Origin: Cristatella mucedo
Lineage: Eukaryota > Bryozoa > Phylactolaemata > Cristatellidae
NCBI GenBank assembly: GCA_009760855.2
Contig: WPIO01000024.1
Coordinates: 3,534,501 to 3,598,500, forward strand
Direction: 5' to 3'
DNA: 64,000 bases
Translations under genes and position numbers: made by a program
The notes under the pieces: generated by a model
Databases searched by the model: none
What the model saw: the letters and a program-made list of their open reading frames with translations, nothing else
What the model was told of the DNA's origin: nothing
In this document: in pieces, positions 23,426 to 33,889 of the stretch
How positions within the stretch are numbered: the stretch's first letter is position 1
Layout: every line of letters begins with the position of its first letter

Positions 23426-23597
23426 AAGGTTTCCGCGTACGATGGGTCTCGCATAGAGTAAGAAGATATTTTAAAATCGTCACCAATTTTTTATTAATTT
23501 CAGCTATAAGAATTAGAACAGTATAATGTATTCCCGAGAAAAATATCAACTAATAGTTAGACTAGTAGCCGTATTTTAGAATGAAATGTACTGAATA

Positions 23598-25262
23598 CAA
23601 TAACAATAATACGTAGTCATCGTAGTACCATCAGAGAGCTTAATCTCTTTCTAAGCAATTTGCATTTAGTGCAAAGGAAGTTCGATCAAATGTTTACTGG
23701 TAGCAAGCTCAATAGCAACAAGAATAACAGGTTTAAGAGTTACGTGTGCATGGTCAACATGGAAACATGGTTAGTGGCAGCTTTCACCAAGTCAATACAC
23801 ATGCGCATGTTAAGGATGAATCACTTAGACCAACTAAGTACTGTGGTAAATAGATACTTTTTTAGTTTTTTTTTTTAAATTGGCCAAGTCAGATTCATGT
23901 TCGCATGAGGTAGAGTTAAACGTTTATATTTCAAAAAGCATGTGGTGTGATGCTTAGCCTGGTGGGAGAGTATATCAGATAATTAGGTTGGAACCAATGA
24001 ATGAAGAGACCTAAAAGTGAGTGACAGACCCTTGAAGTCGACACTTTGCTTGACTGAGAGCCGGTGCAGGTCGGTAAGAAGTGGTACGATGTGGCTACGG
24101 CGAAGCTCACAACGGTCAAGCCTAGCTGAGGGGTTTGCACCAGCTGCAAGCCCCTGATTGCACAGGCCGGTAGACCAGCAAGCACTGAGTTACAGAAGTC
24201 GAGACGGGATGTCACAAATGCATGAACCAATTTAGATGTTGCATCCGTGTCTAAACACACCAGCGTATTAGCCCTGTTATGTACCTTGAAGTAGGCTGAC
24301 TTGCCTCCGAAGCTGATGCGGTCGTCTAATGAGAGGTCACTTTGGAATAGGAGACCTAGATGACATGCAGATTAAACAAGAGATATGCTGGAAGAGACGA
24401 TTTTGAGCGTTATTATTTCCAATTTCTGAATCACACCAAGTTTGCCCATAACTAGTAAGTCCGTTTTGTCATCGTTCAATTAAAGACAGTTTGCTGCCAT
24501 CCATCTACCGATGTCAATAATACATGCAGCAACGAAGCAGAGGCAATTCATCGAGTTGGAAGGATCAAAGCAAAGGCACAACTGTCATCCGCATTGAAGT
24601 GAAAGCCTAAATTGTGCCTGGCAATCACATCGACAAGAGGAAGAACATGAACCGTGAAAATAATAGGACCAAGCACTGAGCCCGAACTTACCTCGTTATT
24701 CAGTGGTTCCTCGGACGACCATTGTCCATTCACATCTGTGCTCAGGAGTCTCTCACTGAGATATTAATTGAGCCATTGCAGTGCAGTGCCAGCTATACTC
24801 GGGCGAGACGAAAGGCGCTCAAGAAGGGCCTAGTTATCGATAGTATTGTGAGCTGCCGAAGGATCAAGCAAAACAAGCGGACTCTACTGCTCTACTTAAG
24901 TCTGCATTCCTAAGTATGTCGTCATACACCAGCAGCAGCCATGCCGGTGCACATGACGTATGTGGGACGATAAGCTCAAAAAGCCACTCCGTAACTTTAA
25001 AAGTCGACAAGCGAGCGGTTTACTGGCTTTTGAAGTTTCGAGAGTTCAGTTCAGTAAGGTTCAGCTGGTCTGCCATGACTCGTTCCAGCTTCTATCATAG
25101 GAATGGTAGAAGAGAGAAAGAGGGTGAAAGTTGCTCAAGTTCTCGTGATCTGGTTTTGCTTTTTGGGTAGTAGCCTGACTACAGCCTTTTTGAAAGGCGC
25201 TGGGACGTGACCTAAGGCTAACGATATGACTGTGATGTTATTTATGCATGGCGGAGCAGATC
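23598..25262 (-). mobile_element. LINE family A, degraded RT copy (nest member 3)
   Basis: A - strand LINE A copy with 3' tail and stem-loop at 23600-23655, a C-terminal RT region (TSRLDFCNSVLAGLPACAIR), an RT palm relic (SGSVLGPIIFTVHVLPL, 24733-24600) and N-terminal RT/linker similarity to 25262. It has many frameshifts. The next LINE copy begins within 10 bp of its 5' end. Confidence 0.88.
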
Positions 25263-25271
25263 TATCTATTT

Positions 25272-28080
25272 TAATAATAATAATAATAATAATAATAATG
25301 CACTTGATAAAGCGCCCTCAGAGAACTCAATATCTCTCTAGACGCTTTATACAAAACCTTGAATTCAATCCGTTGCTTGACTGGTAGCCAGTGCAGGTCG
25401 GCGAGAAGTGGAGTAATGTGGCAACTGCGACGCTCACGACAGACAAGCCTAGCTGCAGAGTTTTGCACCAGCTGCAATCGCCTGATCGCACATGCTGGTA
25501 GGCCAGTAAGCAGTGAGTTGCAGAAGTCAAGACGGAATGTCACGAATGCATGGACCAACTTGGACATGGTATCCTTATCTAAACAAGCCCGAATTTTAGC
25601 AATATTATGAATCTAAAAATAGGCAGATTTGACTGTGGAGCTGATATGGTCGTCTAACGAGAGATCGCTTTGGAATATGACACCTAGATTTCGAGCTGAT
25701 TCAACAGGAGATATACTGGCAGAGCCAATTTTGAGATTCAGCCTTTCAAATCTCTGAATCACACTTGTTTTGCCCATAACTGGTAAGTTAGTTGTATCAT
25801 CGTTTAGTTTTAGAAAATTGGCTGCCATCCATGTGTGGATGTCATCAATACATCCAGCAAGTGAGTTGAGAGAGTTTGAGGTGCTCCAAGGCAGGGAGGG
25901 ATCAAAGCAAAGGTACAACTGAGTGTCATCCGCATAGAAGTGAAAGCCTAGATTGTGCTTGGCAATCACATCAGCAAGAGGGAGAGTATAAACCGTGAAA
26001 AGAACTGGACCTAGCACGTAGCCCTGATGTACTCCATATTTCAGAGGTACTTCAGATGATGATGAGACGCTTTACCAATGTCTGCATTCCTAAGTAGGTC
26101 GTTGTATACCCTAAGCAATGCTGACTCTGTGGAATGATTATCTCTAAAGCCAGACTGGAACTTACTAGCAAGGTGTGAGATTTCGATATATGAGTTCAGC
26201 TGGTCTGCCACGACCCGTTCCAGTGTCTTTGATAGGAATTATAGAAGGGAGACTGGGCGGTAATTGCTTAAGTTCTCTTGGTCTAGTATCGGTTTCTTGA
26301 GAAGTAGCCTGACTACAGCTTCTTTGAAAGGTGCTGGGACATGACCAGAGGCTAATTACATATTAATGATGTTAGTTATGCATGGCAGCAGCAGATCAGT
26401 GCAACGTAGGAGCATGACAGTGGAAATCAGGTCTAGATGACTAGCTGCCTTCTTTGATTGGGATACGAACTTCTGTTCGAGGCTACTCGTAGCCTCTTTG
26501 AATGTAGACATTAAAGTGCTGCATGGAATTGAGGGCATGATTCCAGGGCGGATGCTACTACCCTAAGGAAGGACTCTCTGATCTTGTCCATTTTTTGTCA
26601 AGGAAGGTAGAGAAGCTTTCAGTTAGACTATCACAAGGATCACTAAGTAAGGAGCTAACATGGGAGCGGTTAAGGAGATATTTGACCGTTGACATCAACA
26701 TTTTTGGATTGTGCTTCTGTGATTCAACAATGTTTTATAGACGCTAGGTTTGGCCGTTGCTGGGATCCATTGGTAGGATCTACAGAAGTTCTCGTACGTC
26801 CGTCGGTAGTCTGTCAGTCATGATCTGCTGCATGTTTTTTCAAGCTTGTGCTTAGTAGACCTCGCTAGTATAATGTCTGCGGTAAACCATAGGCCGTCGG
26901 GGCGAGGGCGCACAGTATGCATAGTCAGAGGTGAACAATCGTTGGTCATTTCAGCTAGCGTGGTGTTGTAGCAATCTACCAATAATGTCAGAGGTCAGAG
27001 GGAGGAAGACTGAGAAGCAGAGGCGAAGCAGATATTCTTCCACGCACAGCATCGATGTCTAGGGTCTTGAGGTTTCACGATTCACGAGTGATTTTATATG
27101 AGGAGGAGGGCATTCATTATAGACTATATGAGATCTGCATGTGGTCAGATAAGCAAAATTTTGTAATTATTGCTGATGACAGCGTGCAGTAGTAGGAAAT
27201 AACTTGGTCTAGTTTGTGAACCTTGATGTGTGTTGGGCTATGCACATAAGACACAAAAGACAATGAGTGAGTCAGTGGACACAATTCGGTGCTGAAGGCG
27301 TCGCTTGAGTTATCAAAATGAATGTTGAAATTACCCATAATAGGAGAAAGGATCAATTTCTTGCACGCAGAATTGAAATGAGCTCTTAAAAATCTGAGAT
27401 AAAAAAGGACTTATTACCACAGGGCGTCGATAGAATACCGCCGTCATTAGTAACTTTTTGTCGGATGAACCTAAGACAACTGATTCGAAAGACTGCTTCG
27501 AGGGGACTGCAAATGGATTGATATTGAAAATTTAGCATACAATAACGGCGACTCGACCTTCAATTTTGATCGATCTAGGAGTTTGAAAGAGATAGAAGGC
27601 TGTCGGGGTCGCACCGTTAACGGTCCTGTAGTTTACGATTTTAGCATAGTTTCGGTTAAGGCGAGCAGGTCGAGGCCTTTTTCAAAAACAAAGTCGCTTG
27701 TTAATAGGGATTTGTAGCGCATTGAGCGAGGATTCCATTGACAAGCGTTTAAGTTGGGCCGCATAACAGGCCTGATGACCACTAAGTCAGAGAGACTCAC
27801 AGCGACGCTTGAGCAAGAACGCTCCGAGCTGTGCGAGGCGATGCTAGTATACCAAACAAGCGGATTATCAGTTCGCAGTCCGCGTGTCGGCTCCGGGAAG
27901 CTTTTTTTTTGTCAATGCATAATTTAAGGACCTTAACAACTACAACAAAATCTAGGAACGCATTTGAGCAACGATATCGAAACGATAGTAGGTACGCACG
28001 TTATTAACTAATGAGCAGGTTACTCGCAGCACAGCTGACGCCGTCAGCATGGCGGACCGTGGCCTTAAGCGGTAAGCGTT
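25272..28080 (-). mobile_element. LINE family A, near full length (endonuclease + RT), inactive
   Basis: The longest copy. Reading on the - strand: 5' region (28080-27770); endonuclease start MRPNLNACQWNPRS at 27764 with LALTET; a second endonuclease block at 27356-27117 with IMGNFNIHFDN (the GDFN motif region) and THIKVHKLDQVIS; then the linker, RT fingers (about 26345-26090), RT palm FYADDTQLYLCF (about 25950) and C-terminal NSAARLVCRERRS. The gene order APE-type endonuclease then RT is that of CR1/L2-group LINEs. Compared with 7511-9112 it lacks about 200 bp at 26060 and most of the region between LPVKQRIEF and the stem-loop (about 25350). With several frameshifts it cannot be active. The stem-loop and ATT tail are at 25272-25350. 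Confidence 0.92.
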
Positions 28081-28828
28081 TAGATGTTTAGATAAGGATA
28101 TCACGTCTAAGTTGGTCCATGCATTTGTGACATCCGTCTTGACTTCTGCAGCTCACTGCTTGCTGGCCTACCGGCTCGTGCAATCAGGCGATTGCAGCTG
28201 GTGCAAAACTCCGCGGCTAGGCTTGTCTGTCGTGAGCGTCGCAATTGCCACGTTACTCCACTTCTAGCCGACCTGCACTGGCTACCAGTCAAGCAACGGA
28301 TTGACTTCAAGGTTTTGTCGCTCACTTTTAGGTCCCTTCATTCTTTTGCTCCAGCCTACCTATCAGATCTACTCTCCCACCAGACCAAGCATCGTACCAC
28401 CCGCTTTTCGGAATCCAACAGTTTACCAATACCTCCTACAAACCTCAAATCCTTTGGAGACCGTGCATTTAGTTCATATGCTCCGAAAGCCTGGAAGTCT
28501 CTCCGACTTGCGTCAGAACATCCCCTAACTTGACCACATTTAAAAAGAACTTAAAACACCTATTTAGGACAGCATCTAGTGCGTCCCTGTGATTCGTCCT
28601 TTACGTGCTTATGCGTGCTGAACACTGTGCATGCTGCCACTAACAACATTTGCATGCTGACCCTGTGCATGTCACCCCTAACCATGTTCTTCAAGTGGTT
28701 TATCAAGTATGATATTACTCACCATTCAATCGCGTTTCCCTTTGCAGCAAATGTAAAGCGCCTAGAAAGAGATTGAGTTCTCTTAGGGCGCTTTATCAAG
28801 TGAATTATTACTATTATTATTATTACTA
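28081..28828 (+). mobile_element. LINE family A, sense 3' copy joined head-to-head to the previous one
   Basis: Starts at gataaggatatcacgtc and encodes the RT C-terminus (LVQNSAARLVCRERRNC, LHWLPVKQRIDFKVL, KSFGDRAFSSYAPKAW) with a frameshift near 28500. The 3' UTR, stem-loop (28756-28793) and ATT tail follow. Its 5' end abuts the 5' end of the - strand copy. Confidence 0.92.
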
Positions 28829-29430
28829 GATGTCCATGCCCATGGGCAGCTCACAGGTTAGCGAGAAACTACCCCTTGCCTCAGTGGGTTCGACTAGGCA
28901 CCTAGAACAACGCGTAGCGGGCGGATCTAGCCCGCCAAGCAGAATCGGGCAGCGGACCCCACAGTTAAACGGGAAAGGAGCGATTTGTCAATCCGACAGC
29001 AAAATCCGCTCAGGTTTGAATGGAGCTTTGGACAGGATGTGGACCGACCGACGCATCGCAGAGACAAAGAGTGAGAGGATGGTAAGCTTGCGCCGGAGCC
29101 ATCTTATAAACTACTGGCTGAAACTAATAAGCCGGAGACCGGACGCGAGAGTTGGTCCGAGAAAATAGCAGCTCCAGGAGAGGTCACGAGTTAACATGAG
29201 AGAGAATATAAGGCAGACGGCGGACAGAGCTCGGTCGGGGCTGCAGATTCCGTAGTCGATGCGAGAGACTACGCTTCGAGAGCTTGAGAGTTCGAACCTG
29301 CAGCGACGAACGTCCAAGTGCGACGCAGACGTGTTCTGCCGGCTACTCATTTAATTTTAATGCTGCCGGCTACTCGGCTCAGCTGTTCGTATCTTGGGGT
29401 TCTATACCGGTCCGCCTTCGGGGTCTTGAC
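28829..29430. other. no gene recognised, GC-rich from about 28900
   Basis: Between the LINE nest and repeat D. Short frames are present on both strands, but none has a recognisable domain. Confidence 0.4.
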
Positions 29431-29705
29431 CATCGCTAGCGACGCAGACGCTCGGTAGTTTGTAGGGGCTCGGTGCACAGCGGCGGCGAGATGTAGAACG
29501 AAGCCCCCACGAGCTACTTGTACTGACGACGACAGCTGTACTGTATCGTACGCAGGCAAACGCGGGAGAGCGAGCGTACATACGAAAGTAGAAGCCGCCG
29601 CGGAAGCAGTTCCGGAACGCGCGGAGAGAAGAAAAAGAGACTGAGAGGGAGACAGGGAGTGGATAGCGCCCGCACAGGCCGGCGGACAAGCAGAAAATTC
29701 TTTGC
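29430..29705. repeat. dispersed repeat D, copy 1
   Basis: Shares cgaagcccccacgag, gagtggatagc and acaggccg..g..caagcagaaa with 30225-30440 in the same order. Function unknown. No protein is recognised in the open frames (29748-29347 on the - strand). Confidence 0.65.
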
Positions 29706-29834
29706 TTGAGGACCAGCGGGTCGTGCGACCACAGCCGAACCAACGCAATTAAATCCAGCTTAGTCAGTCGATACTGTCCAACTGCAGCGCCTATCGCGGC
29801 GGTACTCAGCGCACCCGTTGGCCGGGCGGAGTGG

Positions 29835-30101
29835 TAATGTAATGTATCTCCGTCAGTAACTCCACAAAGTCATAAACACCATGTGGGTGTTACGCAGGAG
29901 AGTTTTGTATAGCGCACTCACAGCCTAAGCGGCTTTCGGTACGCATTCGGTAGCCAACAGACCTCGTCTCACGCAACAAAGAGAAAGTGGGAAGCATAGC
30001 AGAGTCAGGAGAGCAGTTGAGGTAGTGGAGCATGCATGGAAGTAGCAGTTCAGGACCGCTGAAAAAGATGTGCCTTAGTCGGCAGTTGGAGAGTAGATGT
30101 C
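29835..30101 (-). repeat. LINE family B 3' end, copy 1
   Basis: Nearly identical to 31122-31390, and the reverse complement of the end of the family B copy at 42695-43690. The 3' end carries gtaatgtatctccgtcag with a short tail based on ATTAC. Only 3' UTR sequence is present. Confidence 0.88.
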
Positions 30102-30224
30102 GTTGCGAGTCTAGCTGGGGCGGAATAGCATTGTGGGCGTGGCCACCCAATAGTTTATTATTCTTGGGCTACGGGAGTTCGCCCAGTTCACAGCGTCAGT
30201 GTGGTGCGCGCCGAGTAAAGCGCT

Positions 30225-30440
30225 TGTGCCGGCTTCTAACAGCTACTTGTAGAGGCTCGTTGGCGCGCGATGGCGGCGCAACGAAAAGCGAAGCCCCCAC
30301 AAGCGAGTCGTGGCGTTGTTGATGACAACTGTATTATATGATACAGCAGCCGTCGTGCGTGCTGCTCCTGAGCACGTGTTGTTAAGAGAGAGAAGAGAGT
30401 GGATAGCTTGCGTACAGGCCGACGCACAGGCAGAAAGTGA
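30225..30440. repeat. dispersed repeat D, copy 2
   Basis: Second copy of repeat D. Downstream, 30600-30720 has an AATAAA (about 30625) and a ttgtgaca/ggggat junction that would fit the end of an LTR, but no matching second LTR is seen. Confidence 0.6.
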
Positions 30441-31084
30441 GTTGAGCGGCTAGGAACGCGTCACGTGCCGGCAAGCAGAGCGCTCGTTAGGCGGACGGAA
30501 AGTATGCTGGGGCGGAACCACATGACGGCGATGACACGCCCACATACTAACAGGCCGCATCGACATTGCGCGCTCTTTTGCACACGCAGAAATTTCTTCG
30601 CACATTGGCGATTGGCATGTAACAATAAACTGAGCTGGCAATGTAGCTGTACACCTCGCGGACGTTCTTCTTTTGTAGAACACTGTATTAACCGGATATT
30701 TATGTTGTGACAGGGGATATAACTCTCCAGTCATTGTCACACCTTTATTTGGTTGTTTCCAAAATCATATCGATATATCCTCAGTCGTGATACTACAATG
30801 GATAGGTGGGTGCAACGTCTGCCGTGCACATGTATCTATCTTTGTCAAAGTTGGTCAGTAGCGTGACATGAAAGCTACATGTGGAATCAAGCTGTGACTG
30901 TGCAGACAGCTTGACTCGAAGCTTTGATCTCGCGGCGGTGTTGCCCTTCCTTTTAACCGCGCTGCAATTTAGCAACGCTGCATGTCGAACTGCAGCAACT
31001 GTCATTACACAAAATGGACCGGAAGTACGCTCGCCGTCGTACATTTATTTTACAGGTTGTCTGCACTCGCTCGATGCTGGATAT
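30441..31084. other. no gene recognised
   Basis: Short frames on both strands without known domains, and no repeat family member recognised beyond the possible LTR-like end noted for repeat D. Confidence 0.35.
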
Positions 31085-31116
31085 CCAAATACCACCCGTC
31101 CTCGGATGGTATTTGG

Positions 31117-31598
31117 ATAATGTAACGTAATGTATCTCCGTCAGTAACTCCATAAAGTCGTAAACACCATGTGGGTGTTACGCAGGAGAGTTTTGTATAG
31201 CCCACTCACAGCCTAAGCGGCTTTCGGTACGCATTCGGTAGCCAACAGACTTCGTCTCACGCAACAAAGAGAAAGTGGGAAGCATAGCTGAGTTAGGAGA
31301 GCAGTTGAGGTAGTGAGTAGCATAGAAGTAGCAGTTCAGGACCGCTGAAAAAGATGTGCCTTAGTCGGCAGTTGGAGAGTAGATGTCGTTGCGTAAGAAT
31401 TGTGGAAGCGAGTTCCACAGTCTAAGACCTGCAGAGCTAAAGCTTCTGTCGCCAACTGTCTTTAAGCGGAGGAATGGGACAGCTAATTTATTGTCCACAC
31501 ATGACCTGAGGACGCGAACAGGCAGAAACTGATGCAGCAGTTCAGCTAGGTACGAATGAGCCAAGCCGTGGCGGGCCTTGTGGGTCAGCGTAAGAAGT
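31117..31598 (-). mobile_element. LINE family B 3' copy with target-site duplication
   Basis: On the - strand it encodes the RT C-terminus (HSYLAELLHQFLPVR, then LAVPFLRLKTVGDRSF and LRLWNSLPQFLRND) followed by the 3' UTR to 31117. The 10-bp direct repeat tggtatttgg flanks it (31107-31116 and 31613-31622), fitting a target-site duplication. Between its 5' end and the right repeat lie extra bases that are the reverse complement of the left flank. Confidence 0.88.
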
Positions 31599-31622
31599 CA
31601 TCCGAGGACGGGTGGTATTTGG

Positions 31623-32080
31623 TTAGCCATATCTTGATAACTAGCCTTGTAGACGTTTGGATAGCCAGATGTGGATAGCCTTATAGACATATGCTTATCA
31701 CCACTTGCGATCGTTTGTGTGTACTTCGTGCCACGTGCACACCTGAGCATTTTTCTTAAATTTGCCAGACAGACATCCTCGTAACCGTCAATCCGCATTT
31801 GCACGGTCAGTCGTAGGTCTTTTGTGCTGACGTCACAAACACTGGGGAGTCAGGTGAATGACTCGTTGAACGATGAAGACGGACAAGCTGTGGATAGTTC
31901 TAGTTATTGGTCAAGACGGCGGCGAGAATCAGCTAACGACTACCGCAGGTAAAAGGTCAAAGGCTAGCCTTTGTCTTCGTTGCTTTGACGGGCGTGCCAC
32001 TCGAAATCAACGGTTCGCTCCACGATAATTGGAAATTGCGAGCTCTTCGTAAAGCATTAGAGCTTGAGGTAGCATCTATA
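31623..32080. other. no gene recognised
   Basis: Ordinary-looking sequence between a LINE B insertion and an AT-rich tract. Confidence 0.35.
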
Positions 32081-32292
32081 TTATATATTTATATATTAAT
32101 ATAGTATAGATATATATCTAAGGGACTTTTGAAGCTTGGCAAATGAGACTGTTAAATCTGCCAGCTATGCACGCACGCACGCACGCACACACGCACGCAC
32201 GCACGCACCCACGCACGCACGCACGCACGCACCAGCCACACACATCCCAGTTGTTTTTTCAAGCCCAATATATATATATATATTTAATATAT

Positions 32293-32323
<31 letters not shown>

Positions 32324-32405
32324 TTAATATATATATATATATATTAATATATATTTAAAATATATATATATATATTAATATATATTTAAAATATATATTT
32401 ATTTA
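32070..32405. repeat. AT-repeat tract with an (ACGC)n block
   Basis: Alternating TA runs broken by ttaatata and tttaaaata words at 32075-32125 and 32268-32405. A (ACGC)n tetranucleotide repeat lies at about 32168-32231. The AT part is strongly self-complementary. Confidence 0.95.
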
Positions 32406-32837
32406 AATAGAGCCACTCGCCTCACTAAAGTGACTGTCCATAAATCCGCACCAACGATAGGTCACATGCGGACATCGAAGTGCGGAAGCACAAATCAAAG
32501 GGCCGTTAACCGACCTAAACACAAACGGCATTGGACGAACAACAAAAGGACGAACAGCGGTGCCACTAGTGGCTAGAAGGAGGTATCTGTGACCATGTAA
32601 ACTTCCTACGACAGATAGGACCGCAGCAGAACTGAAGCAGGACGGAGGCCAGAGAAAACCAGGACATAGCGGAGCCGGGTCATGTAAATGCTACTTAACA
32701 AGTTTGAGTATTGGAGTAAAGCTTGCAATATTATAATTATACCGAGGAGAAGCACTGGAAACTTGGAAAGTGCAGCAGCACCGCCCCACGAATGAGCAAA
32801 GAATTGCATTTATATTACCGCCGGTACGGCGGTAATA
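32406..32837. other. no gene recognised
   Basis: No repeat family member or exon recognised. A small palindrome taccgccggtacggcggta is at 32815-32833. Confidence 0.4.
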
Positions 32838-32922
32838 TAAAGCGTAATGTAAAGCGCCTAGAAAGAGATTGAGTTCTCTGAGGGCGCTTTATCAAGTGCA
32901 TTACTATTATTATTATTATCAC
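32834..32922 (+). repeat. LINE family A stem-loop and tail only
   Basis: Only the last part of the LINE is present: aaagcgcc...ggcgcttt stem-loop at 32850-32891, then tcaagtgcatt and an ATT tail. The stem sequence equals the consensus form. Confidence 0.9.
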
Positions 32923-33368
32923 TCCTAAAGAGCGTATAAAAGCTGAGGCTCCGAGAAATTACTGAGGCTCCGGTCGGATTCTCTCCTGAAACTTAAGCCA
33001 AAGTGGTCAGATCTAAAAGTACTTGAGATAATTAGCGGTCCCGAATGACTGGGAGCCGTCTGCGTCATAATCTGCATTAAGTGGTTAACAAGTTCAAATT
33101 AAGAGTTTCTAATTCTCGTCTCACGGGAAATACTTTCTCTTCTGAATAGCGATTAGAGCTCGCTTCACGGCCCACAGGCCGGGGATGAAGCCATGGAAAG
33201 GATTAGAGTGTAGGATAGACAGGTTGAGGATCGGCGGTGCAAAATATTCGGAACACGGTTATAGCGTCTGGTAAATTGCTTGGCCGAAAGACCTAGCAGA
33301 GATCGTGAGAATGAGAAGCTCAGAGACGCGTAAAGAGCAATATATAAATATGATGTGTGTGTATGCAG

Positions 33369-33475
33369 AACAGACAGAGGGATGGAAAGACCGGCAGACA
33401 GACAAGCAAACTCTACTGTATACAGAAACAGACAGAGGGATGGAAAGACCGGCAGACAGACAAGCAAACTCTACG
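33369..33475. repeat. 58-bp tandem duplication
   Basis: The block beginning cagacagagggatggaaag at 33371 repeats at 33429 (period 58 bp), both followed by gacaagcaaactctac. A looser cagac-rich relative is at 35505-35545. Confidence 0.9.
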
Positions 33476-33889
33476 TCCTTCCTTTCGGCTGCACGCCATT
33501 CGGCCCCGACGCTCACGAGTGGCCGACTCACTCGCTGTTCACCGAACGGCAGCGAGGGGAGCGTGGATGTTGACGTTATAAGCCGATGGGTTGGCTACGA
33601 CTCCCACTGCTGCTCCTACCAAGCTGCTTCAGACGAGGAACTTGTGCAAAACGGGATTAACTCTTCCGAAACGTCGAGAACGTAAAGCTATAGTGCATTA
33701 GTAGCAAACCGCTGCATCCCTTTCAGCAAAAGGCGAGTTTCTGGCCGCCAGCTTCGCCCTCTCGACCGTTGGGCCCAGCTTGTTTTTTTTACAGAACTGT
33801 GAGGCGGCTGCCAGGGCTGTAGCCGGCGACCTAAGTGCACAGGCACGCCAAGACCAGACTACTTAAGATGCTAGCCGCCAGTAGGGCTC

